A DNA stretch of 64,000 bases from JAWKOK01 sp963698255. GTDB lineage: Bacteria; Chloroflexota; Anaerolineae; Caldilineales; Caldilineaceae. Both the position numbers and the translations under genes were made by a program. Below are positions 28,448 to 35,988 of this stretch, one piece after another (the stretch's first letter is position 1; the number at the start of each line of letters is the position of its first letter). The stretch covers positions 357,284 to 421,283 of the forward strand of contig CAVOQD010000012.1 of the NCBI GenBank assembly GCA_963698255.1. The letters are read 5' to 3'. The notes under the pieces are model-generated. The model had not been told where the DNA came from, searched no databases, and was given only the letters and a program-made list of their open reading frames with translations.

Positions 28448-29533
28448 TCAATCTGACTCTTCGTCCTCTTCGGTCCAGCGGGACAGATCGGCCAGTTGAT
28501 CCAGCGGCTCGGCCGCGGCGTAGCGATCCCACATCTCCTTGACGATGGCATTGGCATCGCAAGCGACGCCCTGGTCAAAGAAATATTCGCAGACGCGTTG
28601 CACGTCGCGCTGGAAGATCTTGTAGGCATGGGGATTCTGCTTGCTCTCGACCACCTGTGGGAAGTCGATCAGCGTGATGGCGCCGTCCCAATAAAGAATG
28701 TTGAAGGCGGACAGATCCCCGTGAACCAGGTCGTGCTTGAGCAACAACTCGACGTTGTGCATCACATCATCGAAGAGCGGTTGCGCCTCGCTCGGATCCA
28801 GGTCAACTGACTGAAGAATCGGCGCCGGCAGTTGATCATCGCCGACGTAGCCCATGAGAATGGCGTTCTCGGCCGCGGCAATCGGTTTGGGCACGGCCGC
28901 GCCGGCGCGGTAGAGCTTGTCCAGTGTCGTGAACTCGTGCATGAGCCACGACGTGTGCGACATCTGCGCACCGAAGGCCGTGCCCTTGTCCAGCGCTCGT
29001 TGCAGCCGCACATCCCGTTCTTTGGGCGTCTTGCCGTCCGGGCCGAGAATCCTGCGCCCCTCCCGATACATCTTGTCGTTGCGCAGGTTGCGGAACATGC
29101 GCGGCCGGTAGACTTTGGCGGCCAGGTAGTCGGCGCCGGTCGACGGATGGGCGACGCAACGATAGACGCTGGCCTCCTTGCCGCCCTTGACCTGGGCCAC
29201 CACATCCGTGATCAGGGTCTGGTCGTAGAAGCTGCGCAGCGAAGAGAGCAGCCAGACCGCCTCGAAACGCGCCGGTTTGTAGGTGATCTCAAAACCAGCC
29301 TCCAGGCCGTCGGCAACATCGGTCAATTCGGCGACCGACTCCTGTTTGGATGCTTTGGCCTTGGGGTTGCGCGGCGTGCGCACGGTTTCGCCCAAATCGA
29401 AATCGGGATCGTACATGGCGGCATAGACCTCTAGCGGATCGGACTCATACTCAAACAGAGACGGATTGGTCTCGGATTGATCGAACTGCGATGGATCATA
29501 TTGGTCGTTAGGGTTGTATTGGTTAAGACTCAC
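28448..29533 (-). CDS. RIO-type serine protein kinase
   Basis: Atypical protein kinase of the RIO1 family. ATP loop GGKEASVYR (near residue 118), lysine in AAKVYR, catalytic loop HGDLSAFNILY (near 271) and metal-binding LIDFPQ (near 289) are all present, as is the RIO region with YREGRRILGPDGK. The first ~85 residues are acidic, rich in Asn, Gln, Asp and Tyr and probably disordered. RIO kinases act in ribosome maturation in eukaryotes and archaea; their bacterial role is not settled. I choose GTG 29533 because TGAGGA precedes it by eight bases; TTG 29548 is upstream of that site. 361 residues, intact. Confidence 0.85.
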   Translation of the reverse strand: MSLNQYNPNDQYDPSQFDQSETNPSLFEYESDPLEVYAAMYDPDFDLGETVRTPRNPKAKASKQESVAELTDVADGLEAGFEITYKPARFEAVWLLSSLRSFYDQTLITDVVAQVKGGKEASVYRCVAHPSTGADYLAAKVYRPRMFRNLRNDKMYREGRRILGPDGKTPKERDVRLQRALDKGTAFGAQMSHTSWLMHEFTTLDKLYRAGAAVPKPIAAAENAILMGYVGDDQLPAPILQSVDLDPSEAQPLFDDVMHNVELLLKHDLVHGDLSAFNILYWDGAITLIDFPQVVESKQNPHAYKIFQRDVQRVCEYFFDQGVACDANAIVKEMWDRYAAAEPLDQLADLSRWTEEDEESD

Positions 29534-29583
29534 TAGATTGTTCCTCAATCATTGATCGAACCAGTGTTCGACAGTCGGGAAAA

Positions 29584-29618
29584 CAAAAAAACGCTACAGA
29601 GAACCATCCTCCGCAGCG
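29584..29618 (-). terminator. Intrinsic terminator of the small gene at 29654-29887
   Basis: On the minus strand ACGCTGCGGAG pairs with CTCTGTAGCGT (two G-U pairs) around a short loop, followed by seven T residues (A run at 29584-29590 on the + strand). It lies 35 bases beyond the small gene's final stop codon. Confidence 0.7.
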
Positions 29619-29653
29619 TCCTTGTCCTGACCTAAACCTGCCGAACCAACCAA

Positions 29654-29887
29654 TCAGCCATGATGTGCTACTGCACGCGCGATGGGCGATTCATCGGATT
29701 CGGCGGTTTTGTAGAGATCAAAAAAGCCGCGGAACTGAGTACGTCCACGGCCAACAACAATCCGGTATTCGGCTAGAAGGATCTAGCTCAGATAACCAAC
29801 CACCTGGGAAAAGTCCGACAGATGGATATTGGAAGGCAGGCGCACTTCAGCAAGTGTCGCTTCAGACATTTTCACTTGGGCTGACAT
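29654..29887 (-). CDS. Small protein gene, 77 codons with an in-frame TAG at codon 35
   Basis: ATG 29887 is preceded by AAGGAGGCG at ideal distance. Codons 1-34 read MSAQVKMSEATLAEVRLP, then SNIHLSDFSQVVGYLS; codon 35 is TAG (29783-29785); the same frame then continues ILLAEYRIVVGRGRTQ, FRGFFDLYKTAESDESP and IARAVAHHG to TGA at 29654. Both halves have coding-like composition, and promoter (29952-29980), a leader hairpin, ribosome site and terminator (29584-29618) surround exactly this span. Either a base error or mutation made the stop, or the TAG is real and the product is 34 residues, or it is read through. The family is unknown to me. Neighbours are RIO kinase (downstream, same strand) and a divergent phosphoesterase. 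Confidence 0.55.
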
Positions 29888-29951
29888 TCAACGCCTCCTT
29901 TCCGTATTTTCGCGAATATCCCGAAGGATATCCACATCCGAGTGTAGGCGT

Positions 29952-29980
29952 AGTTTAGCATAGACGGTTTTGGATGTAAA
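29952..29980 (-). promoter_or_regulatory. Sigma-70-type promoter of the small gene
   Basis: On the minus strand TTTACA (29975-29980) is followed after 17 bases by TAAACT (29952-29957). The leader then has a GGATATCC-TTC-GGGATATT hairpin just before AAGGAGG. Confidence 0.55.
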
Positions 29981-30048
29981 ATTGCCTTCGCGTGTCGCCG
30001 ATCACCTTTGTGACGGCCTCAGATCCGAACGGATGTCAGTGGTAAGCT

Positions 30049-31053
30049 ATGTTCGAAAACCGACCAATCGTTGCAGTCGATGTCGATTGCGACCCCGAAA
30101 ACTACCCCGAATTGGGCCGGAGACTGGGAGAGGTTTGGCTTCAGCAACGATTGAAACGTCAGGCCGAACGAACATCAAAATGCCTTTCGCAGCGGCAGAG
30201 ATCGTTCCCGCTCAGTTTCAGCGCCTGGAAACCCTCGATGATCCGCCATGGATTGCGCGCGGTCGGTCTCTATGAGCGGGGATACAGCAACTTTCGGGAT
30301 GTCCAGATCCGAGAAAACGAGGTGCAGATCCCGAACCTGCCTCTAGCCTTCAATGGATACCGAATCCTGCACCTCAGCGATCTACACATCGACCTTGACC
30401 CCTCGCTCACCGACATTGTCATCGACCGGCTGGCCGATCTCGACTATGACCTCTGTGTCATCACGGGCGACTTTCGCTCCGACACCATCGGCCCGTTCGA
30501 GCGGACGGTCTCCGAAACGATTCGTCTCACCGGCCAGATCGACAGGCCGATCTATGCCACGCTCGGCAACCATGACTTCATCGAGTTCGTGCCGCCGCTC
30601 GAACATGCGGGCATTCGGTTTCTGCTCAATGAAACGGTCGTCATCACGAAGAGCGGGCAAAACATCTATCTGTCCGGCATCGATGACTCGCACACCTACG
30701 AGACAGACGATCTCCTGCGCGCCGGCCGGAGCGTACCTGCCCATGCACCGTCAATCCTGCTCTCCCACACGCCGGACGTCTATGCGGCAGCCGCCGCCCG
30801 TCAGTACGACCTGATGCTGTGCGGCCACACCCATGCCGGGCAGATCTGTTTGCCGGGCGGGATCGCGCTGCAGAAGAACACCTCATGTCCCCGCCACATG
30901 GTGCAGGGCGCATGGCAACATGGGCAAATGGCCGGCTATACCTCGTCCGGCGCCGGTTCCAGCAGCGTGCCGATCCGCTTCTTCTGCCCGCCGGAAATCA
31001 CCGTCCATGTCCTCCGGAATGCCGGATCAGACCAGGGCGGAGTCGATCGTTGA
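30049..31053 (+). CDS. Calcineurin-like metallophosphoesterase (two possible frame slips)
   Basis: The C-terminal 230 residues are a complete metallophosphoesterase: LHLSDLHIDLD, TGDFRSD, LGNHDFIEF, LLSHTPDVYAAA and CGHTHAGQICLPGG, supplying the dinuclear metal ligands (D-x-H, GD, GNHD, H, GHxH). It resembles the YkuE/LpxH-like membrane-associated group, but the N-terminal anchor is absent. Between about 30175 and 30255 the +1 frame reads more naturally (NIKMPFAAAEIVPAQFQRLE, then DDPPWIARALRAVGLYERGY), suggesting two compensating base errors. The true start is uncertain: 30049 has no Shine-Dalgarno, and an in-frame start earlier may exist. Substrate (nucleotide or lipid pyrophosphate) unknown. 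Confidence 0.78.
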   Translation: MFENRPIVAVDVDCDPENYPELGRRLGEVWLQQRLKRQAERTSKCLSQRQRSFPLSFSAWKPSMIRHGLRAVGLYERGYSNFRDVQIRENEVQIPNLPLAFNGYRILHLSDLHIDLDPSLTDIVIDRLADLDYDLCVITGDFRSDTIGPFERTVSETIRLTGQIDRPIYATLGNHDFIEFVPPLEHAGIRFLLNETVVITKSGQNIYLSGIDDSHTYETDDLLRAGRSVPAHAPSILLSHTPDVYAAAAARQYDLMLCGHTHAGQICLPGGIALQKNTSCPRHMVQGAWQHGQMAGYTSSGAGSSSVPIRFFCPPEITVHVLRNAGSDQGGVDR

Positions 31054-31088
31054 TGCAATAGCCACAACCAAAAAGGTAAAAATCTTAC

Positions 31089-31117
31089 TTGACACGGCCA
31101 TATTTCTATGAGATACT
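31089..31117 (+). promoter_or_regulatory. Strong sigma-70-type promoter
   Basis: TTGACA at 31089-31094, a 17-base spacer and GATACT at 31112-31117, close to consensus. It should start an RNA near 31124 that runs to the terminator at 31288-31325. Confidence 0.65.
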
Positions 31118-31207
31118 CGGCTCAGCTAGGCAGAAGCACGATAGTTCTACACCAGTGTGGTTGCCCAGCCTACTATCGCTATCCTATAACGAAAGGAGGT
31201 GATGCGA

Positions 31208-31264
31208 ATGGATCATAGTACCAGTATCCGTCCGGTAGCGTCACCTCAAGAGATTCTTCTCTAG
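31208..31264 (+). CDS. 18-residue peptide frame with extended Shine-Dalgarno
   Basis: ATG 31208 to TAG 31262-31264 encodes MDHSTSIRPVASPQEILL. Spacing from AAGGAGGT to the ATG is seven bases. The peptide has no membrane or antimicrobial character. The frame crosses the left arm and loop of the stem described for the surrounding RNA, so translation would disturb that stem. Confidence 0.4.
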   Translation: MDHSTSIRPVASPQEILL

Positions 31265-31287
31265 GACGCTACCGGACACAGAAACGG

Positions 31288-31325
31288 AAGAGCCCTTGTC
31301 GCTTCGGCGACAAGGGCTCTTCTCA
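31288..31325 (+). terminator. Intrinsic terminator with TTCG tetraloop
   Basis: Perfect 15-bp stem AAGAGCCCTTGTCGC / GCGACAAGGGCTCTT (31288-31302, 31307-31321) closed by TTCG, then a T-rich tail. Confidence 0.85.
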
Positions 31326-31332
31326 TTTCATT

Positions 31333-31439
31333 TGGGTGTGTTCAAAACGAGTTGAGAGTCGAGTGCGCAGGCTGAGCTTGTCGAAGCCGGGTTGACCCGC
31401 CTGCGGCTACCGGAGCACTAACTGACTTTGAACACCCCC
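31333..31439. repeat. Palindromic element with GAGCTTGTCGAAG core
   Basis: Outer arms GGGTGTGTTCAAA (31334 onward) and TTTGAACACCCCC (to 31439); inner GGCTGAGCTTGTCGAAGCC (31369-31388). Only one copy is in the window. It lies between the short transcription unit and the tRNA cluster terminator. Confidence 0.6.
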
Positions 31440-31465
31440 ATTTCATTTGCGCAAGTAATCCAATC

Positions 31466-31492
31466 AAAAACGCTCACCATTTCTGGTGAGCG
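31466..31492 (-). terminator. Terminator of the tRNA cluster
   Basis: On the minus strand CGCTCACCA / TGGTGAGCG with a 4-nt loop, followed by TTTTT (A run 31466-31470), 13 bases after tRNA-His. Confidence 0.85.
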
Positions 31493-31505
31493 TCGTTTAC
31501 TTCTG

Positions 31506-31579
31506 GGGCGCCCAGTGGGGCTCGAACCCACAACCTCTTGATCCACAATCAAGTGCTCTGCCATTGAGCTATGGGCGCC
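31506..31579 (-). tRNA. tRNA-His(GTG)
   Basis: Acceptor GGCGCCC / GGGCGCC, D-arm TAGCTCAATGGCAGAGC, anticodon arm TTGATTGTGGATCAA with GTG, T-arm GTGGGTTCGAGCCCCAC. The discriminator is C, as usual for tRNA-His. CCA is not encoded. Last tRNA of the minus-strand cluster. Confidence 0.95.
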
Positions 31580-31582
31580 ATA

Positions 31583-31657
<75 letters not shown>

Positions 31658-31659
31658 AC

Positions 31660-31758
31660 AACAATGATCAATTGTGAATAGTCAATAATCAATTGTCAAT
31701 GACCGGGATCGTTAATTCATTGACAATTGGCAATTGAACGTTAACAATTGACAATTGC
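31660..31758. repeat. AT-rich CAATTGTCAATTG palindromic element, copy 1
   Basis: Between tRNA-Gln and tRNA-Phe. Words CAATTGT, GTCAATG and TTAACAATTGACAATTG recur on both strands to give a long weak hairpin. A second AT-rich element of the same kind is at 32110-32213. Confidence 0.6.
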
Positions 31759-31763
31759 CTAGG

Positions 31764-31836
31764 TGCCGAGGCCCAGACTTGAACTGGGGACACCTGCATT
31801 TTCAGTGCAGTGCTCTACCGACTGAGCTACCTCGGC
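31764..31836 (-). tRNA. tRNA-Phe(GAA)
   Basis: Acceptor GCCGAGG / CCTCGGC with discriminator A, D-arm TAGCTCAGTCGGTAGAGC, anticodon loop CTGAAAA, T-arm CCCAGTTCAAGTCTGGG. Confidence 0.95.
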
Positions 31837-31863
31837 AAAAAGGCCGACCAAATGGCCGGCCCC

Positions 31864-31937
<74 letters not shown>

Positions 31938-32032
31938 ATGAACGTTTATTATCTTAGCCGAAATTGCAGAATCGGGCAAATTTCGACCTGTCTGTGTATC
32001 AACCCAATCTGGCGAACGTTCCCAGTTGATAC

Positions 32033-32108
<76 letters not shown>

Positions 32109-32109
32109 G

Positions 32110-32213
32110 AATAACAATTAATCATTAATGGTGAATTGATAACTGTTAATGATTCGGACTGCGAACACCATATTAACAATTGAAAACTAACCGTTCACCA
32201 TTAACTATTACTC
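32110..32213. repeat. AT-rich palindromic element, copy 2
   Basis: Words TTAATGGTGAA, AACTGTTAATG, CATTAACTA and TTCACCATTAA recur in inverted order between tRNA-Ala and tRNA-Leu. Confidence 0.6.
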
Positions 32214-32301
<88 letters not shown>

Positions 32302-32379
32302 AAAACTCGGCTCGGCATGGACAGTCACCCAAAACCGGCACAACTTGATCCATTGTAGCGGCATTTCTGCAAATGAGCA

Positions 32380-32845
<466 letters not shown>

Positions 32846-32974
32846 GTTCTGATATCTTGCGACCAACGGCCACAAATTGACCAGAATCGATCTCATTTGC
32901 AACTCCCAATACTACCAGGACGGCATCAAAAAGTCAAAGATCTGACGGAAAAAATCGCTTCAGCCACAGACGCT

Positions 32975-33109
32975 TTAGCCACAGATGAACGCAGATTTCC
33001 ACAGATAGGGACACAGATGGATTTTCCAAGTCACAAGTCAGGTGTTCCAGACTCCGCAAGAATAACATCTGTGAACATCCGTTTTTTATCTGCGGCTATC
33101 TGTGGCGAA
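32975..33109. repeat. CACAGATGAACGCAGAT palindromic element
   Basis: TTAGCCACAGATGAACGCAG at 32975 and ATTTCCACAGAT are answered by ATCTGTGAACATCCGT and TATCTGCGGCTATCTGTGGC up to 33109. Such CACAGAT palindromes occur in many unrelated environmental bacteria. It fills most of the 300-base gap between rnpB and moaE; a possible half copy is near 176-215. Confidence 0.75.
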
Positions 33110-33145
33110 TCTTTCGCTCTGCCACGCAATCAGGTGTGCCATACC

Positions 33146-33634
33146 TCAGCTTTCGTCTGCAATGCTGTCAGGTGCGGAGAGATCCAATTCGGGTTGGCGC
33201 GGCCCCTCTACCCAGACCTGTCCGTCGGACCAATTCTCCTGTTTCCAGATCGGCACGACGGCCTTCAGACGCTCGATGGCGTAGCGGCATGCCTCGAAGC
33301 AGCCGTCGCCCCGGTGGGGCGTGGCCACGCCGATCACGACGCTCGGCTCACCGATTTCGACCCGGCCGGTGCGGTGGATGATGCTGACGGCCTTGACTTT
33401 GGGCCACTTTTGCTGGATCTCATCGCCGATGGCGGCCAGCATCTGCTCGGCCATCTCAGGGTAGGCCTCGTATTCGAGGAAATCTGTGCCCCGTTGCCCG
33501 TCATCGGTCTCAGTCGATCCACGGACCATGCCGCCGAAGGTGGCGACCGCGCCGCAGTCGGGCCGAGTCACACGCGCGGCGACATCATCCAGCGACAACG
33601 GCGCGTCGGTGAGTTCAAAGAGTTTCTTCGTCAT
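33146..33634 (-). CDS. moaE: Molybdopterin synthase catalytic subunit
   Basis: Transfers sulfur from the MoaD thiocarboxylate to precursor Z to make the dithiolene of molybdopterin. The 162-residue frame holds GAVATFGGMVRG, LEYEAYPEMAEQM, IHRTGRVEIGEPSVVIGVA and CRYAIERLKAVVPIWKQE, with the two catalytic lysines and the arginines of the active site. Ends DSIADES. It is the last gene of a minus-strand molybdenum-cofactor operon; a hairpin (33690-33721) lies between it and moaD. Confidence 0.93.
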   Translation of the reverse strand: MTKKLFELTDAPLSLDDVAARVTRPDCGAVATFGGMVRGSTETDDGQRGTDFLEYEAYPEMAEQMLAAIGDEIQQKWPKVKAVSIIHRTGRVEIGEPSVVIGVATPHRGDGCFEACRYAIERLKAVVPIWKQENWSDGQVWVEGPRQPELDLSAPDSIADES

Positions 33635-33689
33635 ATTGGTTTGGCACCCTCAGTTCATTATGTTCGCAGAAATCGCCCTGCTCGTCACC

Positions 33690-33721
33690 GTGCCTCGTGC
33701 TCGCTCTCGAGAACGAGGCAC
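33690..33721. repeat. Hairpin in the moaD-moaE gap
   Basis: GTGCCTCGT / ACGAGGCAC with a loop that contains CTCGCTCTCGAG. No T run follows, so it is more likely a palindrome or an mRNA-processing hairpin than a terminator. Confidence 0.5.
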
Positions 33722-33744
33722 AAAGATCAGCGTCGCCCGCAGCT

Positions 33745-33999
33745 CTACAAAATCCGTCCGCCGGAAACGGGCGGAAAGATCGCCACTTCATCGCCGTCAG
33801 CAAGCAACGAGCCCGGCTCGACATAGCGTTGGTTGACGGCAGCGTAGACCGGGCGTTTGGACAGGTCAAGCTCGGGCTGGGCTTCGGCCAATACGGCGAA
33901 AAGCGAGGTGATCGAAGCGCCTTCGCCCAATTGAATCTCCTTCTCCTTCCATCCCGCCTGTTGACGGATGGTGGCAAACAGTCGAACGGTCACATTCAT
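33745..33999 (-). CDS. moaD: Molybdopterin synthase sulfur-carrier subunit
   Basis: Ubiquitin-fold protein of 84 residues that carries sulfur as a C-terminal thiocarboxylate. Features: VTVRLFATIRQQAG at the N-terminus and GDEVAIFPPVSGG at the C-terminus. In known MoaD proteins the chain ends in Gly-Gly because the terminal glycine is adenylated by MoeB; here three residues (RIL) follow the GG before the stop. Either those are removed by a protease, or the stop codon is misplaced by a base error. Start ATG 33999 has no strong Shine-Dalgarno. Between moaC and moaE in the operon. Confidence 0.9.
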   Translation of the reverse strand: MNVTVRLFATIRQQAGWKEKEIQLGEGASITSLFAVLAEAQPELDLSKRPVYAAVNQRYVEPGSLLADGDEVAIFPPVSGGRIL

Positions 34000-34073
34000 C
34001 GATCAGCCCCTCACCTTCTTGGCGTCAATTTTGCCCATCATCAGTAGTTCACGATTTGTCATTCTGAGTGGGT

Positions 34074-34628
34074 CTACCGAACAACTTCACTCCGGCAAAT
34101 GATCCAGCGAAGAATCTTGTTTTGTTCGAATTCGTGAACTACTCGATCATCGGTGCGTTGCCACGTGCCGGACTTGCCGCCCAGCTTTTCGACAAGCTTG
34201 ATCTCGCCGATGACCATGGTCTTTTCCAGCGCCTTGGCCATGTCGTAGATGGTCAAGGCGGCCACGCTGACCGCGGTCAGCGCCTCCATCTCCACGCCGG
34301 TCTGGCCCTTGCAGCGCACCGTCGCCGTGATCAGCACCCGGCTCTGCGCTTCGTCAATTTCGAAATCGACCGCGACCTTGCTCAACAACAGCGTGTGGCA
34401 GAGCGGGATCAGCTCGGGCGTGCGCTTGGCCGCCATGATGCCGGCGATGCGGGCTGCGGCCAGCACGTCGCCTTTGGGCACGTCGCCGTCGCGGATGGCG
34501 GCCAGCGTGGACGGCAACATGCGCACCTCTCCGTAGGCGATGGCCTGGCGGCTGGTCACATCCTTGTCGCTCACATCGACCATGGCGGCGTTGCCATGTT
34601 CATCAAGATGGGTTAGTCGATCAGACAT
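34074..34628 (-). CDS. moaC: Cyclic pyranopterin monophosphate synthase
   Basis: Works with MoaA (not in the window) to turn GTP into cyclic pyranopterin monophosphate, the first molybdenum-cofactor intermediate. Conserved parts: HLDEHGNAAMVDVSDKDVTSR, GIMAAKRTPELIPLCHTL, VRCKGQTGVEMEALTAVSVA, and DMAKALEK with LVEKLGGKSGTW. ATG 34628 follows AGGAGACCC. The chain runs about 25 residues past the usual end; deleting one base shortly after KSGTWQRT would give TAG almost at once, so the tail is probably an artefact of a base insertion. Confidence 0.9.
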   Translation of the reverse strand: MSDRLTHLDEHGNAAMVDVSDKDVTSRQAIAYGEVRMLPSTLAAIRDGDVPKGDVLAAARIAGIMAAKRTPELIPLCHTLLLSKVAVDFEIDEAQSRVLITATVRCKGQTGVEMEALTAVSVAALTIYDMAKALEKTMVIGEIKLVEKLGGKSGTWQRTDDRVVHEFEQNKILRWIICRSEVVR

Positions 34629-34686
34629 GGGTCTCCTGAAAACGATAGGTCCTTTTTGATCAGCCCCATTCAAAAGGGTGCATTCA

Positions 34687-35967
34687 TCACGGTGTGGCCA
34701 GATCACCGATCAGCAGCGCCGACACCGATGCGCCGGCCTCCAATATGCCCTCGGCCTGGGGCAATTCCAACAACGCATTGGCCGTACGCATGGAGAGCAG
34801 TCGACTGCTGGCCTGGCTGCCCGTGCTGAAGGCCATCAAGCCGCCGCGCCCATCATTGAGTGCACTGTCCCATCGCAACACCGCCCGATGATACTCGGGG
34901 CGCTCCGGATCAAGGGGCAGGGGCTGGGCAAGCGTGGCCTGCACGCGTGTCAGATGCGGATCGGGCCAGCCGGCCATTTTGCGCATGGCCGGCACAGCCA
35001 TCAGATAGAAGGTGACCAAACTGCTGACCGGATTGCCGGGCAGGCCGAAGATAAGCTTGGTCGCGCCATTCCATGAGGCCGTGGCAAAGGTCAGCGGCTT
35101 GCCCGGCTTCATGCGGATGCGTCCAAAGTGAACCGTTCCCGCATGTTCCAGCAGCGGCTTGATCAGATCCAGATCGCCCATGGAGACGCCGCCCGACGTA
35201 AGCAGGATATCGGCCTCATCCAGACCGCGCATCACGGACCGCTCCAACGCCGGCTGGCTGTCGCCGGCAATGCCCAGATCGATGGGAACGGCGCCGGCTG
35301 CCGAGACCGCCGCCGCCAACGTGAAGCGATTGCTGTCGCGAATCTGGCCCGGTCCAAGCGTAGCGCCTGGATCCACAAGTTCATCGCCGGTTGAAAGAAT
35401 GGCCACACGCGGACGCCGGAAGAGCGGAACTTGCGTCACGCCGACCGTGGCCAGAAGACCAATCTCGGCCGGCCCCAAACGTTCGCCGGACGCCAGCACC
35501 TGATCGCCGATGGCCACGTCGACACCGACCGGGCGTACATCTGCGCCCGGCTTCACCGAGGCGAGGATGCGAACCTGCCCCAGATTTTTGCCGGATCGTA
35601 TTGCCGGCATCTTCCACCGCTTGCGTACGCTCAATCATCACAACGGCATCGGCGCCGGGCGGCATGGGCGCGCCGGTGGTGATGTAGGCGACATGGCCCG
35701 GCGTGACGTCAAAATCCGGCAGCCGGCCGGCCGTGGCCTCACCGACGACCGGGTAGATGCCCGGACCATCTGCCGCGACCACCGCGTACCCGTCTTTGAT
35801 GGAAGCGGGAAAGGGCGGCAGCGGCTGACTGGCATCAAGTCTTCCGCCAAAATCCGACCCAAGGCCTCGATCAGGGGAACCCCCTCCACAGGCAAACGCG
35901 TGGCCTGTTCGAGCACGACCGCCAACGCATCGGCAACCGGCAGCATCGGATAAGATGATTCAGGCAT
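34687..35967 (-). CDS. moeA: Molybdopterin molybdenumtransferase (frame interrupted twice)
   Basis: Inserts molybdate into adenylated molybdopterin. Three frames join: ALAVVLEQATRLPVEGVPLI and GRILAEDLMPVSRCRPFP from 35967; then VTPGHVAYITTGAPMPPGAD and VVMIERTQAVED; then LASVKPGADVRPVG, RVAILSTGDELVDPGATLGPG, ILLTSGGVSMGDLDLIKPLL and RMKPGKPLTFA with FGLPGNPVSSLVTFYL. Breaks are near 35825 and 35610. About 425 residues, standard length with all four MoeA domains. It lies between the desulfurase gene and moaC, which starts 58 bases downstream. Confidence 0.88.
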
Positions 35968-35988
35968 ATTGGCTCTTTCCCATTCCAA

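Larger units (their letters stand above)
31118..31325 (+). ncRNA. Short transcription unit: structured RNA with an 18-codon frame
   Basis: About 200 nt between promoter (31089-31117) and terminator. It carries GAAAGGAGGTGAT (31191-31203), a 13-base complement of the usual 3' tail of 16S rRNA, seven bases before an ATG. A 13-bp perfect stem, GTCCGGTAGCGTC (31230-31242) with GACGCTACCGGAC (31265-31277), encloses TCACCTC (31241-31247), which can pair with GAGGTGA inside the ribosome site (31196-31202). The RNA therefore can hide or expose its own ribosome site. No protein-coding gene follows before the tRNA terminator. Function unknown; regulatory RNA, leader peptide or ribosome-tail decoy are the options. 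Confidence 0.5.

Noticed and set aside
29665..29958. 97-codon plus-strand frame upstream of the phosphoesterase
   Set aside because: It is antisense to the small gene at 29654-29887, whose promoter, ribosome site and terminator are all on the minus strand.
31369..31388. GGCTGAGCTTGTCGAAGCC as a recombinase target
   Set aside because: It is a simple hairpin; no recombinase gene or second copy is present in the window.
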